Assembly: GCA_030698225.1 (NCBI GenBank) | Contig: JAUYNR010000038.1 | Location: 80,156 to 144,155 of the forward strand | Reading direction: 5' to 3' | Source: Oxalobacteraceae bacterium | GTDB lineage: Bacteria > Pseudomonadota > Gammaproteobacteria > Burkholderiales > Burkholderiaceae_D | DNA: 64,000 nucleotides | In this document: positions 42,152-51,035 of the stretch, in pieces | Layout of the letters: the number at the start of each line of letters is the position of its first letter | Numbering within the stretch: the first letter of the stretch is position 1 | Translations under genes and position numbers: made by a program | Notes under the pieces: generated by a model | Seen by the model: the letters and a program-made list of their open reading frames with translations, nothing else | The model's database searches: none | What the model was told of the DNA's origin: nothing

Positions 42152-42804
42152 CAGGATGATTTTGCCGGTTTCGCGGCGCCGGTTGCCAGCTGCTTGTTCT
42201 TTTCGGACAAGACCTTGATCAAGCCGTCGATGCCGGATTTGCTGATTTCAGCGGAAAAATTGCCCTTGTAGGTTTGTACCAGCCAGGCGCCCAGCACATT
42301 GATGTCATAGATTTTCCAGCCGGCATCTGTTTTTTTCAGCCGGTAATTCAGCTGGATCGGCTCGCCGCGCGCTTGCAGCACCTGCGAGCGCACTTCGACG
42401 TCGGTATCGGCGGCGGCGGCGCGGAATGGCCTGAAGTCGAGCTTCTGATCCCTGACCTGAGAAATCGCGCCGGAATAGGTGTGGACCAGCAGATTGCGAA
42501 ATTCAACGGTCAGCTGTTTTTGCTGTTCCGGCGTGGCTTCGCGCCAGTGGCGCCCTGCTGCCAGCGCGGTCATCCGCTGAAAATCGACGTAGGGCAGGAT
42601 TTTCTCTTCGACCAGTGCCAGCACCCGTTTCTGGTCGCCGCCCTGGATTTCGCGGTCGGCCCTGGCAATCTCCAGCACTTCCTGGCTGATGCGCTTGACC
42701 ATCGCATCGGGCGCCTCCTCGGCGGCCTGGGCGGTTGCGGCAAACGCCAGCGTAGCGAGGGCGAAAACGGTAACGAGAAATCTATTCAGGTTTTTCATAT
42801 TCAT
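42151..42804 (-). CDS. mlaC: MlaC, periplasmic phospholipid carrier
   Basis: MlaC shuttles phospholipids between the outer-membrane MlaA complex and inner-membrane MlaFEDB. A signal peptide ends around ATAQAAEE. The body shows the family pattern (VLALVEEKILPYVDFQRMTALAAGRHWREATPEQ, VLGAWLVQTYKGNF). I chose the start MNMKNLNRF, about 217 residues. An ATG two codons later is equally possible. Translation further upstream is not family-like. Confidence 0.94.
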   Translation of the reverse strand: MNMKNLNRFLVTVFALATLAFAATAQAAEEAPDAMVKRISQEVLEIARADREIQGGDQKRVLALVEEKILPYVDFQRMTALAAGRHWREATPEQQKQLTVEFRNLLVHTYSGAISQVRDQKLDFRPFRAAAADTDVEVRSQVLQARGEPIQLNYRLKKTDAGWKIYDINVLGAWLVQTYKGNFSAEISKSGIDGLIKVLSEKNKQLATGAAKPAKSS

Positions 42805-42916
42805 AATTTTCTTAATTTTAAAATGTGTCGCTGCAGACATGCTGAAACAGTTTGACTTGGGAAATAGTGCGAGGTTCCCCGCCCGGCGGCAAGCCGGCTG
42901 CCGGGCGCCGCATCCG

Positions 42917-43612
42917 CTAATCGTCGTAATCCGCTGCGCTGCTGCCATTGCGCACCAGGCTTTCGCGCCGCTGCAGATAGGCGTCGCGGGTAAACGAATA
43001 CTTATCCAGCGCCGCATCCTCGATCATAGAAGAGGCGCCCAGCAGCGCCGCACGCTGGTCGACCAGACGCAAGCCGGTGCCGATATTGCGCACATGGACC
43101 GGATCCTTGTAGCTCCACAGGTCGGCCGAAAAATCGACTGGAAACGCTGCAGTGTCGCGCACGGTCGAAGAACCGAACACCGGCAACACCACATACGGCC
43201 CCGACTTCAAGCCCCAGACCCCCAGGGTCTGGCCGAAGTCTTCCTTGTGCTTGGGCAGACCCGCTTCGGAACCGATATCGAGCACGCCCACAAAGCCCAT
43301 CGTGCTGTTGATCGCCACTCGCATGATGTCGGTCAGCCCATCTTCCAGCTTGCCTTGCAGCAAGTTGTTGACTGCAGTCCAGACGTCGCCGATATTGCCG
43401 AAGAAATTCCCGACTCCGGTCTGCACGAACGATGGCAGCAGATCCCGATACACGGTCGCTGCCGGCTTCACAAGCACCAGGTCGAGCTTGTCGTTGAAGC
43501 TGAACATGGCCCGGTTATAGCTTTCCAGCGGGTCGTGGGGATGACTGCCGGTAGCGCAGCCGGACAATCCCAGCGCCAGGCCGAGTAGCGTGATTCGGTA
43601 CGTGATTTTCAT
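42917..43612 (-). CDS. mlaA: MlaA (VacJ), outer-membrane lipoprotein
   Basis: MlaA forms a channel in the inner leaflet of the outer membrane that removes mislocalised phospholipids. The signal peptide ends in the lipobox LSGC at about residue 19. DPLESYNRAMFSFNDKLD, GVGNFFGNIGDVWTAVNNLLQ and SGPYVVLPVFGSSTVRD are characteristic. The length of 231 residues is normal. It overlaps mlaD by four bases. In E. coli mlaA is unlinked; here it lies inside the operon. Confidence 0.95.
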   Translation of the reverse strand: MKITYRITLLGLALGLSGCATGSHPHDPLESYNRAMFSFNDKLDLVLVKPAATVYRDLLPSFVQTGVGNFFGNIGDVWTAVNNLLQGKLEDGLTDIMRVAINSTMGFVGVLDIGSEAGLPKHKEDFGQTLGVWGLKSGPYVVLPVFGSSTVRDTAAFPVDFSADLWSYKDPVHVRNIGTGLRLVDQRAALLGASSMIEDAALDKYSFTRDAYLQRRESLVRNGSSAADYDD

Positions 43613-44085
43613 TGATTGCCTTCCTTTCCTTCTGCCACCTTGCTGAACAGGAACTGGCTGATCAGGTTTTCCAGCACTATCGCCGATTGCGTCATGCTGA
43701 TCCGGTCGCCGGCGGCCAGGTTAACGGTGTCGCCGCCCGCTTCCAGACCGATGTACTGCTCGCCCAGCAAGCCGGAGGTCAGGATTTTGGCCGAGGAATC
43801 CTTCGGAAACTTGAAGCGGCTTTCCAGATTCAGCGTCACCTGCGCCTGGAAAGTCTTGTCGTCGAAGCGGATCTCGCCCACCCGTCCGACCACCACGCCG
43901 GCGCTTTTGACCGGCGCGCGCGGCTTCAGGCCGCCGATGTTGTCGAAGCGGGTCATGACCGGATAGGTTGTATCAAACGAAAGCGTGCTGCTCATATTGC
44001 CCACTTTCATGGCCAGGAACATCAGCGCCGCCGCCCCCAGCAATACGAACAGACCAACCCAGACATCAAATGATTTTCGCTCCAT
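43609..44085 (-). CDS. mlaD: MlaD, MCE-domain subunit of the Mla transporter
   Basis: MlaD is anchored by one N-terminal helix (FDVWVGLFVLLGAAALMFLA) and presents a hexameric MCE ring in the periplasm. The MCE signature is visible in YPVMTRFDNIGGLKPRAPVKSAGVVVGRV and TSGLLGEQYIGLEAGG. The 158 residues fit the family. Confidence 0.95.
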   Translation of the reverse strand: MERKSFDVWVGLFVLLGAAALMFLAMKVGNMSSTLSFDTTYPVMTRFDNIGGLKPRAPVKSAGVVVGRVGEIRFDDKTFQAQVTLNLESRFKFPKDSSAKILTSGLLGEQYIGLEAGGDTVNLAAGDRISMTQSAIVLENLISQFLFSKVAEGKEGNQ

Positions 44086-44122
44086 GAAATGCTGCCTTCT
44101 TCCGCTGATTATCCCAATTATC

Positions 44123-44196
44123 TGGGGTATATTAAAAAATACTGGATTTACCGCACATAAAATGTGCGACTTAAAAAATACTGAACAATGTATATT
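44123..44196 (+). repeat. Dispersed 74-bp intergenic element, copy 8
   Basis: It begins TGGGGTATATTAAAAAATAC, has a perfect seven-base CGCACAT/ATGTGCG central stem, and ends AAAATACTGAACAATGTATATT. It sits between mlaE and mlaD, the only large gap within the first part of the mla operon. Confidence 0.82.
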
Positions 44197-44216
44197 TTCA
44201 GCGCTGCCCGACTACT

Positions 44217-44999
44217 TTACTTGTTAAACATCAGCGCGGTCATCACGAAATCGAGCCACAACACCAGCAATGACGATACCACTACCGTGCGGGTGGTGGC
44301 ACGCGCCACGCCTTCCGGCGTCGGTTGCGCTTCATAGCCCTGATATAGCGCAACAAATGTCGCTGCGACCCCGAACACCACGCTCTTGATCACGCCGTTG
44401 GCGATATCGTCCCAGAGATCCACCCCGGCCTGCATTTGCGACCAGAACGCGCCCTCATCGACGCCGATCAGCGGCACGCCGACGAAATATCCGCCCAATA
44501 CCCCTAAAGCGCTGAACACCGCCGCCAGCAGCGGCATCGCGACGATACCGGCCCAGAAGCGCGGCGCGATCACGCGCTGCAGCGGGTCGACCGCCATCAT
44601 TTCCATCGCCGACAATTGCTCGCCGGCCTTCATCAAGCCGATTTCCGCGGTCAGCGAAGTGCCGGCGCGGCCGGCAAACAGCAGCGCGGTCACCACCGGC
44701 CCCAGTTCGCGCGTCAGCGACAGCGCCACCAGCAAGCCCAGCGACTGTTCGGAACCGTATTTATTCAGCGTGTAATACCCTTGCAAACCCAGCACGAAAC
44801 CGACGAACAGGCCCGATACCGAGATGATCACCAGCGAATAGTTGCCGATGAAGTGAATCTGGTCGGTCACCAGGCGCGGCCGCCGCCACAAGCCGCCCGA
44901 AGCACGCAAGATCGCCAGAAAGGCGGTCGCGGTATACCCCAGATCGGCCAGAAAGATGCGCGCGCCCCCGCCTAGCGCCGTCAGCAGACGCAGTATCAT
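44217..44999 (-). CDS. mlaE: MlaE, permease subunit of the Mla transporter
   Basis: The 260-residue inner membrane protein shows the MlaE pattern: FIGNYSLVIISVSGLFVGFVLGLQGYYTL, LGPVVTALLFAGRAGTSLTAEIGLMKAGEQLSAM and YFVGVPLIGVDEGAFWSQM. It forms the core of the MlaFEDB complex. It overlaps mlaF by four bases. Confidence 0.96.
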   Translation of the reverse strand: MILRLLTALGGGARIFLADLGYTATAFLAILRASGGLWRRPRLVTDQIHFIGNYSLVIISVSGLFVGFVLGLQGYYTLNKYGSEQSLGLLVALSLTRELGPVVTALLFAGRAGTSLTAEIGLMKAGEQLSAMEMMAVDPLQRVIAPRFWAGIVAMPLLAAVFSALGVLGGYFVGVPLIGVDEGAFWSQMQAGVDLWDDIANGVIKSVVFGVAATFVALYQGYEAQPTPEGVARATTRTVVVSSLLVLWLDFVMTALMFNK

Positions 45000-45811
45000 G
45001 AGCGCGCCTCCAGCCCCAGATCCGCCGCCAGCGTGCGGCCCGGATAATGGAACGGCACCGGACCATCGGCTTCCGCATTGATGAACTGCTTGACGAAAGG
45101 ATCGGTGGACGCCTGCAGTGCGGCCGGCGTGCCTTCGGCGACGATTTTCCCCTGCGACAGAAAATAGATGTAATCGGCAATCGCAAACGATTCATGCACA
45201 TCGTGCGAGACCAGGATCGAGGTCGAACCGAGCGCATCGTTGAGGCGCCGGATCAGGTTGGCGATCACGCCCATCGAAATCGGGTCCAAGCCGGCGAACG
45301 GCTCGTCATACATGATCAGCTGCGGGTCCAGCGCAATCGCGCGCGCCACCGCGACCCGCCGCGCCATGCCGCCGGAAATCTCGGCCGGCTTCATCTGTGC
45401 GGCATTGCGCAAACCCACCGCGTGCAGCTTCATCAACACCAGATCGCGGATCATCGCCTCGGCAAGGTCGGTATGCTCGCGCAGCGGAAAGGCGACATTC
45501 TCGAACACGGTCAAGTCGGTAAACAGCGCGCCATGCTGGAACAGCATCCCCATCTTGCGCCGTAGCGCATACAGCGCCCTGGCATCGAGCGACTGCACCG
45601 CCTGCCCGTCCACCTGCACCGAGCCGGACCGGGCCCGAATCTGGCCGCCGATCAAACGCAGCACCGTGGTCTTGCCGGAGCCGGAACCGCCCATCACCGC
45701 CACCACCTTGCCGCGTGGAAAGCGCATATTCAGGCCGTCCAGGATCCGCCGTTCGCCATAGGCGAAGCTGAGGTTGTCGATTGCGACCAGGGGAGAGGGG
45801 TCCGATTGCAC
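44996..45811 (-). CDS. mlaF: MlaF, ATPase subunit of the Mla transporter
   Basis: MlaF powers phospholipid transport across the envelope. Walker A is GGSGSGKTT, the signature is ISGGMARRVAVARA, Walker B is LIMYDEPFAGLD and the switch histidine follows in VSHDVHESF. The length of 271 residues fits. It is the first gene of mlaFEDACB. Confidence 0.96.
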   Translation of the reverse strand: MQSDPSPLVAIDNLSFAYGERRILDGLNMRFPRGKVVAVMGGSGSGKTTVLRLIGGQIRARSGSVQVDGQAVQSLDARALYALRRKMGMLFQHGALFTDLTVFENVAFPLREHTDLAEAMIRDLVLMKLHAVGLRNAAQMKPAEISGGMARRVAVARAIALDPQLIMYDEPFAGLDPISMGVIANLIRRLNDALGSTSILVSHDVHESFAIADYIYFLSQGKIVAEGTPAALQASTDPFVKQFINAEADGPVPFHYPGRTLAADLGLEARS

Positions 45812-46190
45812 GTTTGCGTTGGCCAGCGAGGCGCTATGAAAAGCGCAATTATAAATGGAATGTTGCGCTGCAGCTTGATCGGCCCGACATCGGGTGCGCG
45901 ACTGCCCGCAGCAGGATTAGCCACGAAAAACACGAAAGACACGAAAAACCACTGTTTGCATCTCTCCCAGGCAATAGCCGCGGTTGAATCGGGCGGGGTG
46001 TTGTCCGCCATTTTGAAGGGCAAAGGCGCTGCATTTTTTATCGAGTTCGAGAGGCGAGCCGGTTTTGCCGAGCCTGTGACGGCGAACGGCCGCAAGCCGC
46101 GCGCTTTCCGCAACCCGGTCAAAGCGCTTGATTGGGCTAACGCTTTATCGGCCCAACATTTCTGCGAACAATGTCGGGCCCGTTTGGAAG
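45812..46190. other. Gene-free stretch between mla and usher modules
   Basis: No supported gene is present. At 45921-45950 lies a CCACGAAAAACACGAAAGAC repeat continuing ACGAAAAACC. Downstream, about 65 plus-strand codons (near 45.96-46.16 kb) look coding-like in composition and may be a decayed gene or part of a repeat, but I recognise no family. It marks the boundary between the conserved backbone and the fimbrial module. Confidence 0.4.
46150..46180 (-). terminator. Hairpin after the usher gene, possible terminator
   Basis: GGCCCAACATT and AATGTCGGGCC pair over eleven positions with one mismatch around a nine-base loop, ten bases past the usher stop. There is no T tract, so the function is uncertain. 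Confidence 0.4.
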
Positions 46191-49100
46191 TCATTTTTCA
46201 AGATGCTCCTCGCGTGGAAGACCGGACCCTGTTCCGGCCTGGTTTTTGCTCAGTAAAAAATCCATGCCGCTGATGAATTTTCCGTCGGGCAAGATTGTGA
46301 TCACACGCACGCCCGGATCGATCAGGCCGAACTGTTTCAGCTGCTCCGGCGATACCCGCAAGTAGTAGCTGCCCTGCGCTACCGCCGGAACAATGTAATA
46401 ACCGTCCGAACTGCTTTTGATGGTAGACACCACCCTGCGGTCGAGGTCAAGCAGTTCAATCCCCACATCGCCTATGCCGCGCCTGGAGGTTTTTTCGACA
46501 AGGTAAACCGTACCGTCGATTTCGCTGGTCAGGATGACGGCAAAGTCAAGTTCTGCGACATGGCCCGGACGCGGAACCAGGCGCACGCCCTTCTGCTGGG
46601 GTGCCCAGTAGGGGTCCTCCAGCGTTTGCGTGTCGATCGCAATATCCACGTTTTGCCTGATCGGCAAACGGTCCAGCCATGCAATACCCGAAGCGTCCGT
46701 TCGCACCGGCGCCCTGCTTCCGTTGACGGTAAGCGCGGCGTTCTCGATCGGCTCGTCGCCGGAGTCCATGATCCCGTTGGCGTTGTTGTCCAGAAAAACA
46801 CGCACCGACGCAGCGCCGCTGTCTGCTTTGGGCAGCGCATCAAAACGCCACTGTGCCTGGCGGGGTTCCCTGCCCATCGCAATGAAGAGTTGCAGGCCCA
46901 CAGCAAACTCCCCGCGGCTTGAATAACTCGTGCTCAGGCCCAGCCCGTAGCTGCCCAGGCTTTTGTTCAGGCCCGCCGTATACAGCGTCTGGTGGCTGCT
47001 GACCGAGCGAACCAGGCCCAGGTTCAGCAGGTAAGCCGCGCCCAGGCGCTTGTCGCCCGAGAGCACGACGGTTTCCAGTTTTGCTTGAGGTTTCAGGCTG
47101 TAGCCCAGCTGGCCGCTCAGCCCGATGACGCCGACCCGGTGGCTCAGTTGCAGGGCACCGCTGGCCGACGTGCTGCCGCCTGATGTTTGCCAGCTCAGCT
47201 GGTTGACCACCGAGGTTCGGTTCACATAGGCGGCCACACGGCCGCTCAAGGCCAGATTTCTGCTGCCTGACCGGAACTGCTCGCGCTGCACCTCCAGGGT
47301 CACCGGCAGGCGCGGCAGAAATCCGGTCGCAATTGCGCCGTCCAGCCGCAGTTTGTCGCGCGTGCGCAAAGGATCGGCACTGGGTAAGAACAGTTCACTG
47401 TTGAAATCATTGAGTCGCATGTGGCTATAACTCATCGCGAGGCTGCCGACCCGGGTCTTCAAGCCCGACTCGTTGAGCCAGCCGCCATTGGGCGATCTGA
47501 AAAAATCGCTGCTGACAATGAACGACTGCCAGAATGCACGTAGCCCCAGGTTGGTGTAAAGCTGTCCGTCGGCGGTGTTGCTGCCGGCTACCGTTGCGGT
47601 GTCTGTGCCTGCCGGCGCCGACAAGCGGACCAAACCGCCGGTACCGGTCAGGTATGTGTTCAGGCCCCATTCAAATTGGGCCACCGAGCGCGGCTGGCCC
47701 GCGCTGTCCTGATGCTGGGCGAGGTTGTAATAAAACGCACCGGGCGGCGTGCTCGATTGCTCCAGCAAAAAACTCCGCGTCTCCACCCGCTGCTGGCCTA
47801 GGGGACCGTGAAAGATCAGGCGGAATTCATTGAACCCATAGACCAGGGGCTGGTCGTCGAAGCTATAGCGGCCGTCCGCACGCGAGATCTGGAAACCGAC
47901 CAGGGCCTCATTGAAATACAGCTCCACGTCCCAGCCGGGCGGCAGGTCGCCCTGCAGCGTATGGCGGTCAAAGCTGGTGGGTTGGGTAATCGGACGGTTG
48001 CTCAGCGTCAGCCCATAACCGTTGCCGGTCGGGCTGCGGCTGGCGATGTTGGCCACGCTGGGCAGCGAGACACCGCTGCCGAACATCACCGAACTGGCAT
48101 GCAAAGGGCCGAACAGGCCCGCCTCGGGATCGTGGCGCGCCAGCGTGAAGCGCACATCTGGCGACGGGTCCTGCTTGGTGCTGCTGACAAACAGCGCCGA
48201 CTCCATGCCGAGCAGATCGCCGGTCAGGTAAGCGGTGTAGCTGACACTGGTCTGCCGGCTGCCATTGCCGGTTCTGAGTGCTACCCCCAGCGTCTGGTCA
48301 ATAAAAGGCACGCCCAGCAGCCGGTAGGGCATGTCTTGGCGCGGGTAGCCCGGGTCTTCGTAGCCGGTGCGGGGGCTGGCCTTGGCACCCAGGCGCTCGC
48401 GTTCCAGGCGCTCCTGCAAGGGCAAGCGCTCCCTGGGTCGCACCTGCAGTGTCAGGCTGGACAGGTCCACCTCAAAATCCAGCGGCAGCCAGCGCGACAG
48501 CAGCGTGCTGGCGACATAAATATCATCGCTGCGCAGCCGAACCAGCGCCGGGTCAAACACCTGGATCTGGTCGGCCAGCGCGATCCTGGCGTGCGCCACG
48601 TCCAGACTGAAGCCGCGCGCTTCGCTCAGCACAAAGCCATCCGCCGTGCCTTGGCGGGGCTGCGCTCTGATCGCCAGGGTCAGCAGTCTGGCCAGTTCGC
48701 CGAGCGGTAAAAATGTCTCCCGGCCGTATTGGTAGGTCGTGATCGCCTCGGCCAGCACATGCTCATCCAGCCGCACTTCCAGCAGCACCAGATTCGGGTC
48801 ATCAGCGCGCCGCAGCGGCAGTGGGCCCCCAGCGGGTGACGCCGGTGGGGCCGCTGGCGCCGCCAATTGCGGCAAGCGGGGCATTTCGGCGGGTGGGGGA
48901 AAGGGCGCGGCCCCGGCAGGCGGGGCAATGTCCAGTACCAGCCTGTAGCCATGCCCTGCGTCCGGCTTGAGCGCGCGAATGCTGGGCTCGGCCTCACCCT
49001 TGAGGCCGAATTCCAGTTGCACCGCCTCCGCGCCTGACGCTGACGGCCTGATCTGCATCGGTTTCATGGTGGGATGATCGGCAGCAACCCGGTCTGCCAG

Positions 49101-49385
49101 GCCCGCCAGCACCGGGTTGAGCACCACGCCTTCGAGTTCCAGTGCCACCCGTTCTGGGTTCCGCAAAATAACCAGGCTGAAGCGAATCTCAGTCTTTGAC
49201 TCGAGCACGATGCGGGTATGGTCTTGGGCCCGTTCCAGCGACGCCGCGCTGATCATGGTGCTGGCCAGCGCGATGCCCGGCGCGAGCAGCAGCAGAAGGA
49301 GAAGTCCCGGCCAGGCCCGGCGGCGGTGGACCCGCTCAGGCGCCACCCTATGTGCGGTGCGGCGGGGAATGGAATGGCAGATCAT
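46191..49385 (-). CDS. Outer-membrane usher with N-terminal AMIN domain
   Basis: This 1064-residue protein is the export pore of a chaperone-usher fimbrial system. A long basic signal sequence ends near residue 41. Residues about 45-155 look like an AMIN domain (TRIVLESKTEIRFSLVIL, NPERVALELEGVVL), normally found in amidases and secretins that touch peptidoglycan. A Pro/Ala linker (156-190) precedes the usher region and beta-barrel (about 195-840; VELYFNEALVGFQISRADGRY is usher-like). From residue 860 there is an SdrD-B-like Ca-binding motif DNNANGIMDSGDEP and a second Ig-like regulatory domain. It is the last gene of the module. Confidence 0.82.
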   Translation of the reverse strand: MICHSIPRRTAHRVAPERVHRRRAWPGLLLLLLLAPGIALASTMISAASLERAQDHTRIVLESKTEIRFSLVILRNPERVALELEGVVLNPVLAGLADRVAADHPTMKPMQIRPSASGAEAVQLEFGLKGEAEPSIRALKPDAGHGYRLVLDIAPPAGAAPFPPPAEMPRLPQLAAPAAPPASPAGGPLPLRRADDPNLVLLEVRLDEHVLAEAITTYQYGRETFLPLGELARLLTLAIRAQPRQGTADGFVLSEARGFSLDVAHARIALADQIQVFDPALVRLRSDDIYVASTLLSRWLPLDFEVDLSSLTLQVRPRERLPLQERLERERLGAKASPRTGYEDPGYPRQDMPYRLLGVPFIDQTLGVALRTGNGSRQTSVSYTAYLTGDLLGMESALFVSSTKQDPSPDVRFTLARHDPEAGLFGPLHASSVMFGSGVSLPSVANIASRSPTGNGYGLTLSNRPITQPTSFDRHTLQGDLPPGWDVELYFNEALVGFQISRADGRYSFDDQPLVYGFNEFRLIFHGPLGQQRVETRSFLLEQSSTPPGAFYYNLAQHQDSAGQPRSVAQFEWGLNTYLTGTGGLVRLSAPAGTDTATVAGSNTADGQLYTNLGLRAFWQSFIVSSDFFRSPNGGWLNESGLKTRVGSLAMSYSHMRLNDFNSELFLPSADPLRTRDKLRLDGAIATGFLPRLPVTLEVQREQFRSGSRNLALSGRVAAYVNRTSVVNQLSWQTSGGSTSASGALQLSHRVGVIGLSGQLGYSLKPQAKLETVVLSGDKRLGAAYLLNLGLVRSVSSHQTLYTAGLNKSLGSYGLGLSTSYSSRGEFAVGLQLFIAMGREPRQAQWRFDALPKADSGAASVRVFLDNNANGIMDSGDEPIENAALTVNGSRAPVRTDASGIAWLDRLPIRQNVDIAIDTQTLEDPYWAPQQKGVRLVPRPGHVAELDFAVILTSEIDGTVYLVEKTSRRGIGDVGIELLDLDRRVVSTIKSSSDGYYIVPAVAQGSYYLRVSPEQLKQFGLIDPGVRVITILPDGKFISGMDFLLSKNQAGTGSGLPREEHLEK

Positions 49386-49436
49386 GATGACGCTGCGGCG
49401 TCATTGCTGGCGCGCGTAACCCTGTGCCTGTGCCGC

Positions 49437-50351
49437 TCAGGGCAGTTCAATCGCCGCTTCTGCCAGCAGCTTGCCGCCCGCCTCCGGGCGTTCCCGGAAG
49501 GTCACACGCAGCAGGCCCCGTGCCAGCACCAGCCCTGCCGGCGGCTGCAGCGCCAGCTTGGCGCGGCGCAAGGGATTGGGGGTGTACACCGCCACGCCGC
49601 CGGCTTTGCCGACTTCCTGCACGGTACCGCCCTGCGGCGTGAACGTGGCACCCAGGTCTCCATAGACCGAGCGGTTGCCGCTGCGCTGCAGCACGACGGC
49701 CAGCGTTGCAGCCTGGCCGGCCGTGGGCTTGAGCAGTTCAAGGCCAGCCAGTGTCAGGTTGGCCGCCGTCTCACCGTGGCGCACGATGACCGGAATCGAT
49801 ACGCCGATCAGCGCCTTCAGTTGTACACCCATCTCGCCCGCGATCGGCTTGGGGCCTTGGGCGTCAAGGCTGCGTGCACCGCCGGCCTCGGGAACCCGGT
49901 CAAACTGCAGGTGCGAGCGGTACTCCCCCGCTGGCAGATCCGCCGGTTTGCGCAACGACATACGCACTGTTTGGCCAGTCCCTGGCGCCAGCACCACCTG
50001 GCGCGGCGAATAGCGCAGCAATGCGCCAGCAAACTGCTCGCCCGGCAACGGGCTGTCGACCGTGGAAAACTCCCCGATCTCGCTCATGCGCCGGTTCACC
50101 AGGCTGATACGGTAGGTTGCTGTTTCCTGCCCGTTGTTGATCAGTTCCAGTTGTGCGGCACGCTGGTTTTTGTCGAACACGATACGGGTGGGGTATAGCA
50201 TCAGGTCGGCCGATGCGGGAGGCGCGGCCAGCAGCATGAACAAAGCGCCCAGCAGCAAGCAGCAGCCCTGCAGATCGAAGCGGCGCGATTGCATCGGCAA
50301 GCACGAAACATCCGCTGCTGGGGGGTGGGTACTAAAAATGGGAGGCAACAT
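49437..50351 (-). CDS. Periplasmic pilus-assembly chaperone
   Basis: This 304-residue protein is related to PapD-type chaperones, which cap fimbrial subunits and deliver them to the usher. After the signal region comes LMLYPTRIVFDKNQRAAQLELINNGQETATYRISLVNRRM, the first Ig domain. RYSPRQVVLAPGTGQTVRMSLRKP corresponds to the subunit-binding strand region. I kept the first ATG because AGGA lies eight bases upstream. MQSRRFDLQGC 19 codons later gives a more standard signal peptide. It lies between the usher and subunit genes. Confidence 0.86.
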   Translation of the reverse strand: MLPPIFSTHPPAADVSCLPMQSRRFDLQGCCLLLGALFMLLAAPPASADLMLYPTRIVFDKNQRAAQLELINNGQETATYRISLVNRRMSEIGEFSTVDSPLPGEQFAGALLRYSPRQVVLAPGTGQTVRMSLRKPADLPAGEYRSHLQFDRVPEAGGARSLDAQGPKPIAGEMGVQLKALIGVSIPVIVRHGETAANLTLAGLELLKPTAGQAATLAVVLQRSGNRSVYGDLGATFTPQGGTVQEVGKAGGVAVYTPNPLRRAKLALQPPAGLVLARGLLRVTFRERPEAGGKLLAEAAIELP

Positions 50352-50419
50352 GCTTAGGTTCCTGAGTGTCTTGTGTGAAGGCCTTGATGGCTGGCCTGTA
50401 GCTGCGGTTTGAAACTGCT

Positions 50420-50875
50420 TCAGTTGTAGTTGACCGTGACGTCAAAACCACCGTTGTAGCTGCCGCTTGCCTGATTGCTGCCCACGCCGAGCGTGGCGCC
50501 GACCGATAGCGTTTGCGCCCCCCCGCCGCTCAGCGCGCCGGTCAGGTTCGGGCTGCTGGTGAAGTTATCGACCGCCATGCTGTTGACGCCACTCGTCATC
50601 GACACCACGCCATTGGCGGGCAAGCTGATGGCATAGGTCGCGTTGGGGGTACCGCTCACGCTGAACAACGCAGCGGACCCGCTGCCGGACGACACCAGAA
50701 TGACGCCGCCACCCCGGCTGCGTACACCGGCAGCGCTGATGGTGACAGTCCCGCCGGTACCCGCCGCGAAGCTGCCAAAGGCCAGCGCCTGGGTGGCGGT
50801 CACAGTCTGCGCCCAGCTTACTGATGTGGCTGTCGCGGCGCATGCGATGGCGAACCAGACCCGGTACTTTTTCAA
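50420..50875 (-). CDS. DUF4402 fimbrial subunit, second gene
   Basis: The mature region matches the DUF4402 pattern: ALAFGSFAAGTGGTVTISAAGVRS, a TYAISLP strand, LSVGATLGVGSNQASGSYNG and the C-terminal FDVTVNYN. I placed the start at a TTG giving a clean signal peptide (LKKYRVWFAIACAATATSVSWAQ), with GGGAGAG eight bases upstream. The only upstream ATGs run through the terminator hairpin. At 151 residues it is somewhat smaller than its partner. It is probably a minor or tip subunit. Confidence 0.82.
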   Translation of the reverse strand: MKKYRVWFAIACAATATSVSWAQTVTATQALAFGSFAAGTGGTVTISAAGVRSRGGGVILVSSGSGSAALFSVSGTPNATYAISLPANGVVSMTSGVNSMAVDNFTSSPNLTGALSGGGAQTLSVGATLGVGSNQASGSYNGGFDVTVNYN

Positions 50876-50934
50876 TGCAGTCTCTCCCCCAGCGCATCGC
50901 CCTTTTGCGAGGGCGGCCTGCAGCATCGTTGAAC

Positions 50935-50970
50935 AAGCAAAAAAGGCGGGAAACACCCGCCTTTTTTGCA
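50935..50970. terminator. Bidirectional intrinsic terminator between the two subunit genes
   Basis: GGCGGG-AAACA-CCCGCC is flanked by A and T runs on both sides, so it can terminate in both directions. It lies between the upstream and downstream DUF4402 genes, consistent with high expression of the first subunit and reduced read-through to the second subunit, chaperone and usher. Confidence 0.8.
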
Positions 50971-51035
50971 TTACTTTTCTGTCGGGCTTGCCTTGCCGCC
51001 CGACACATCCCGCTCGCAGGTTGCAGGCAGCCGAC

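Noticed and set aside
45806..46273. A 155-codon plus-strand gene in the gap before the usher
   Set aside because: Part of it is a dispersed repeat and the end overlaps the usher gene. No family is recognised, so it is kept only as a possible remnant.
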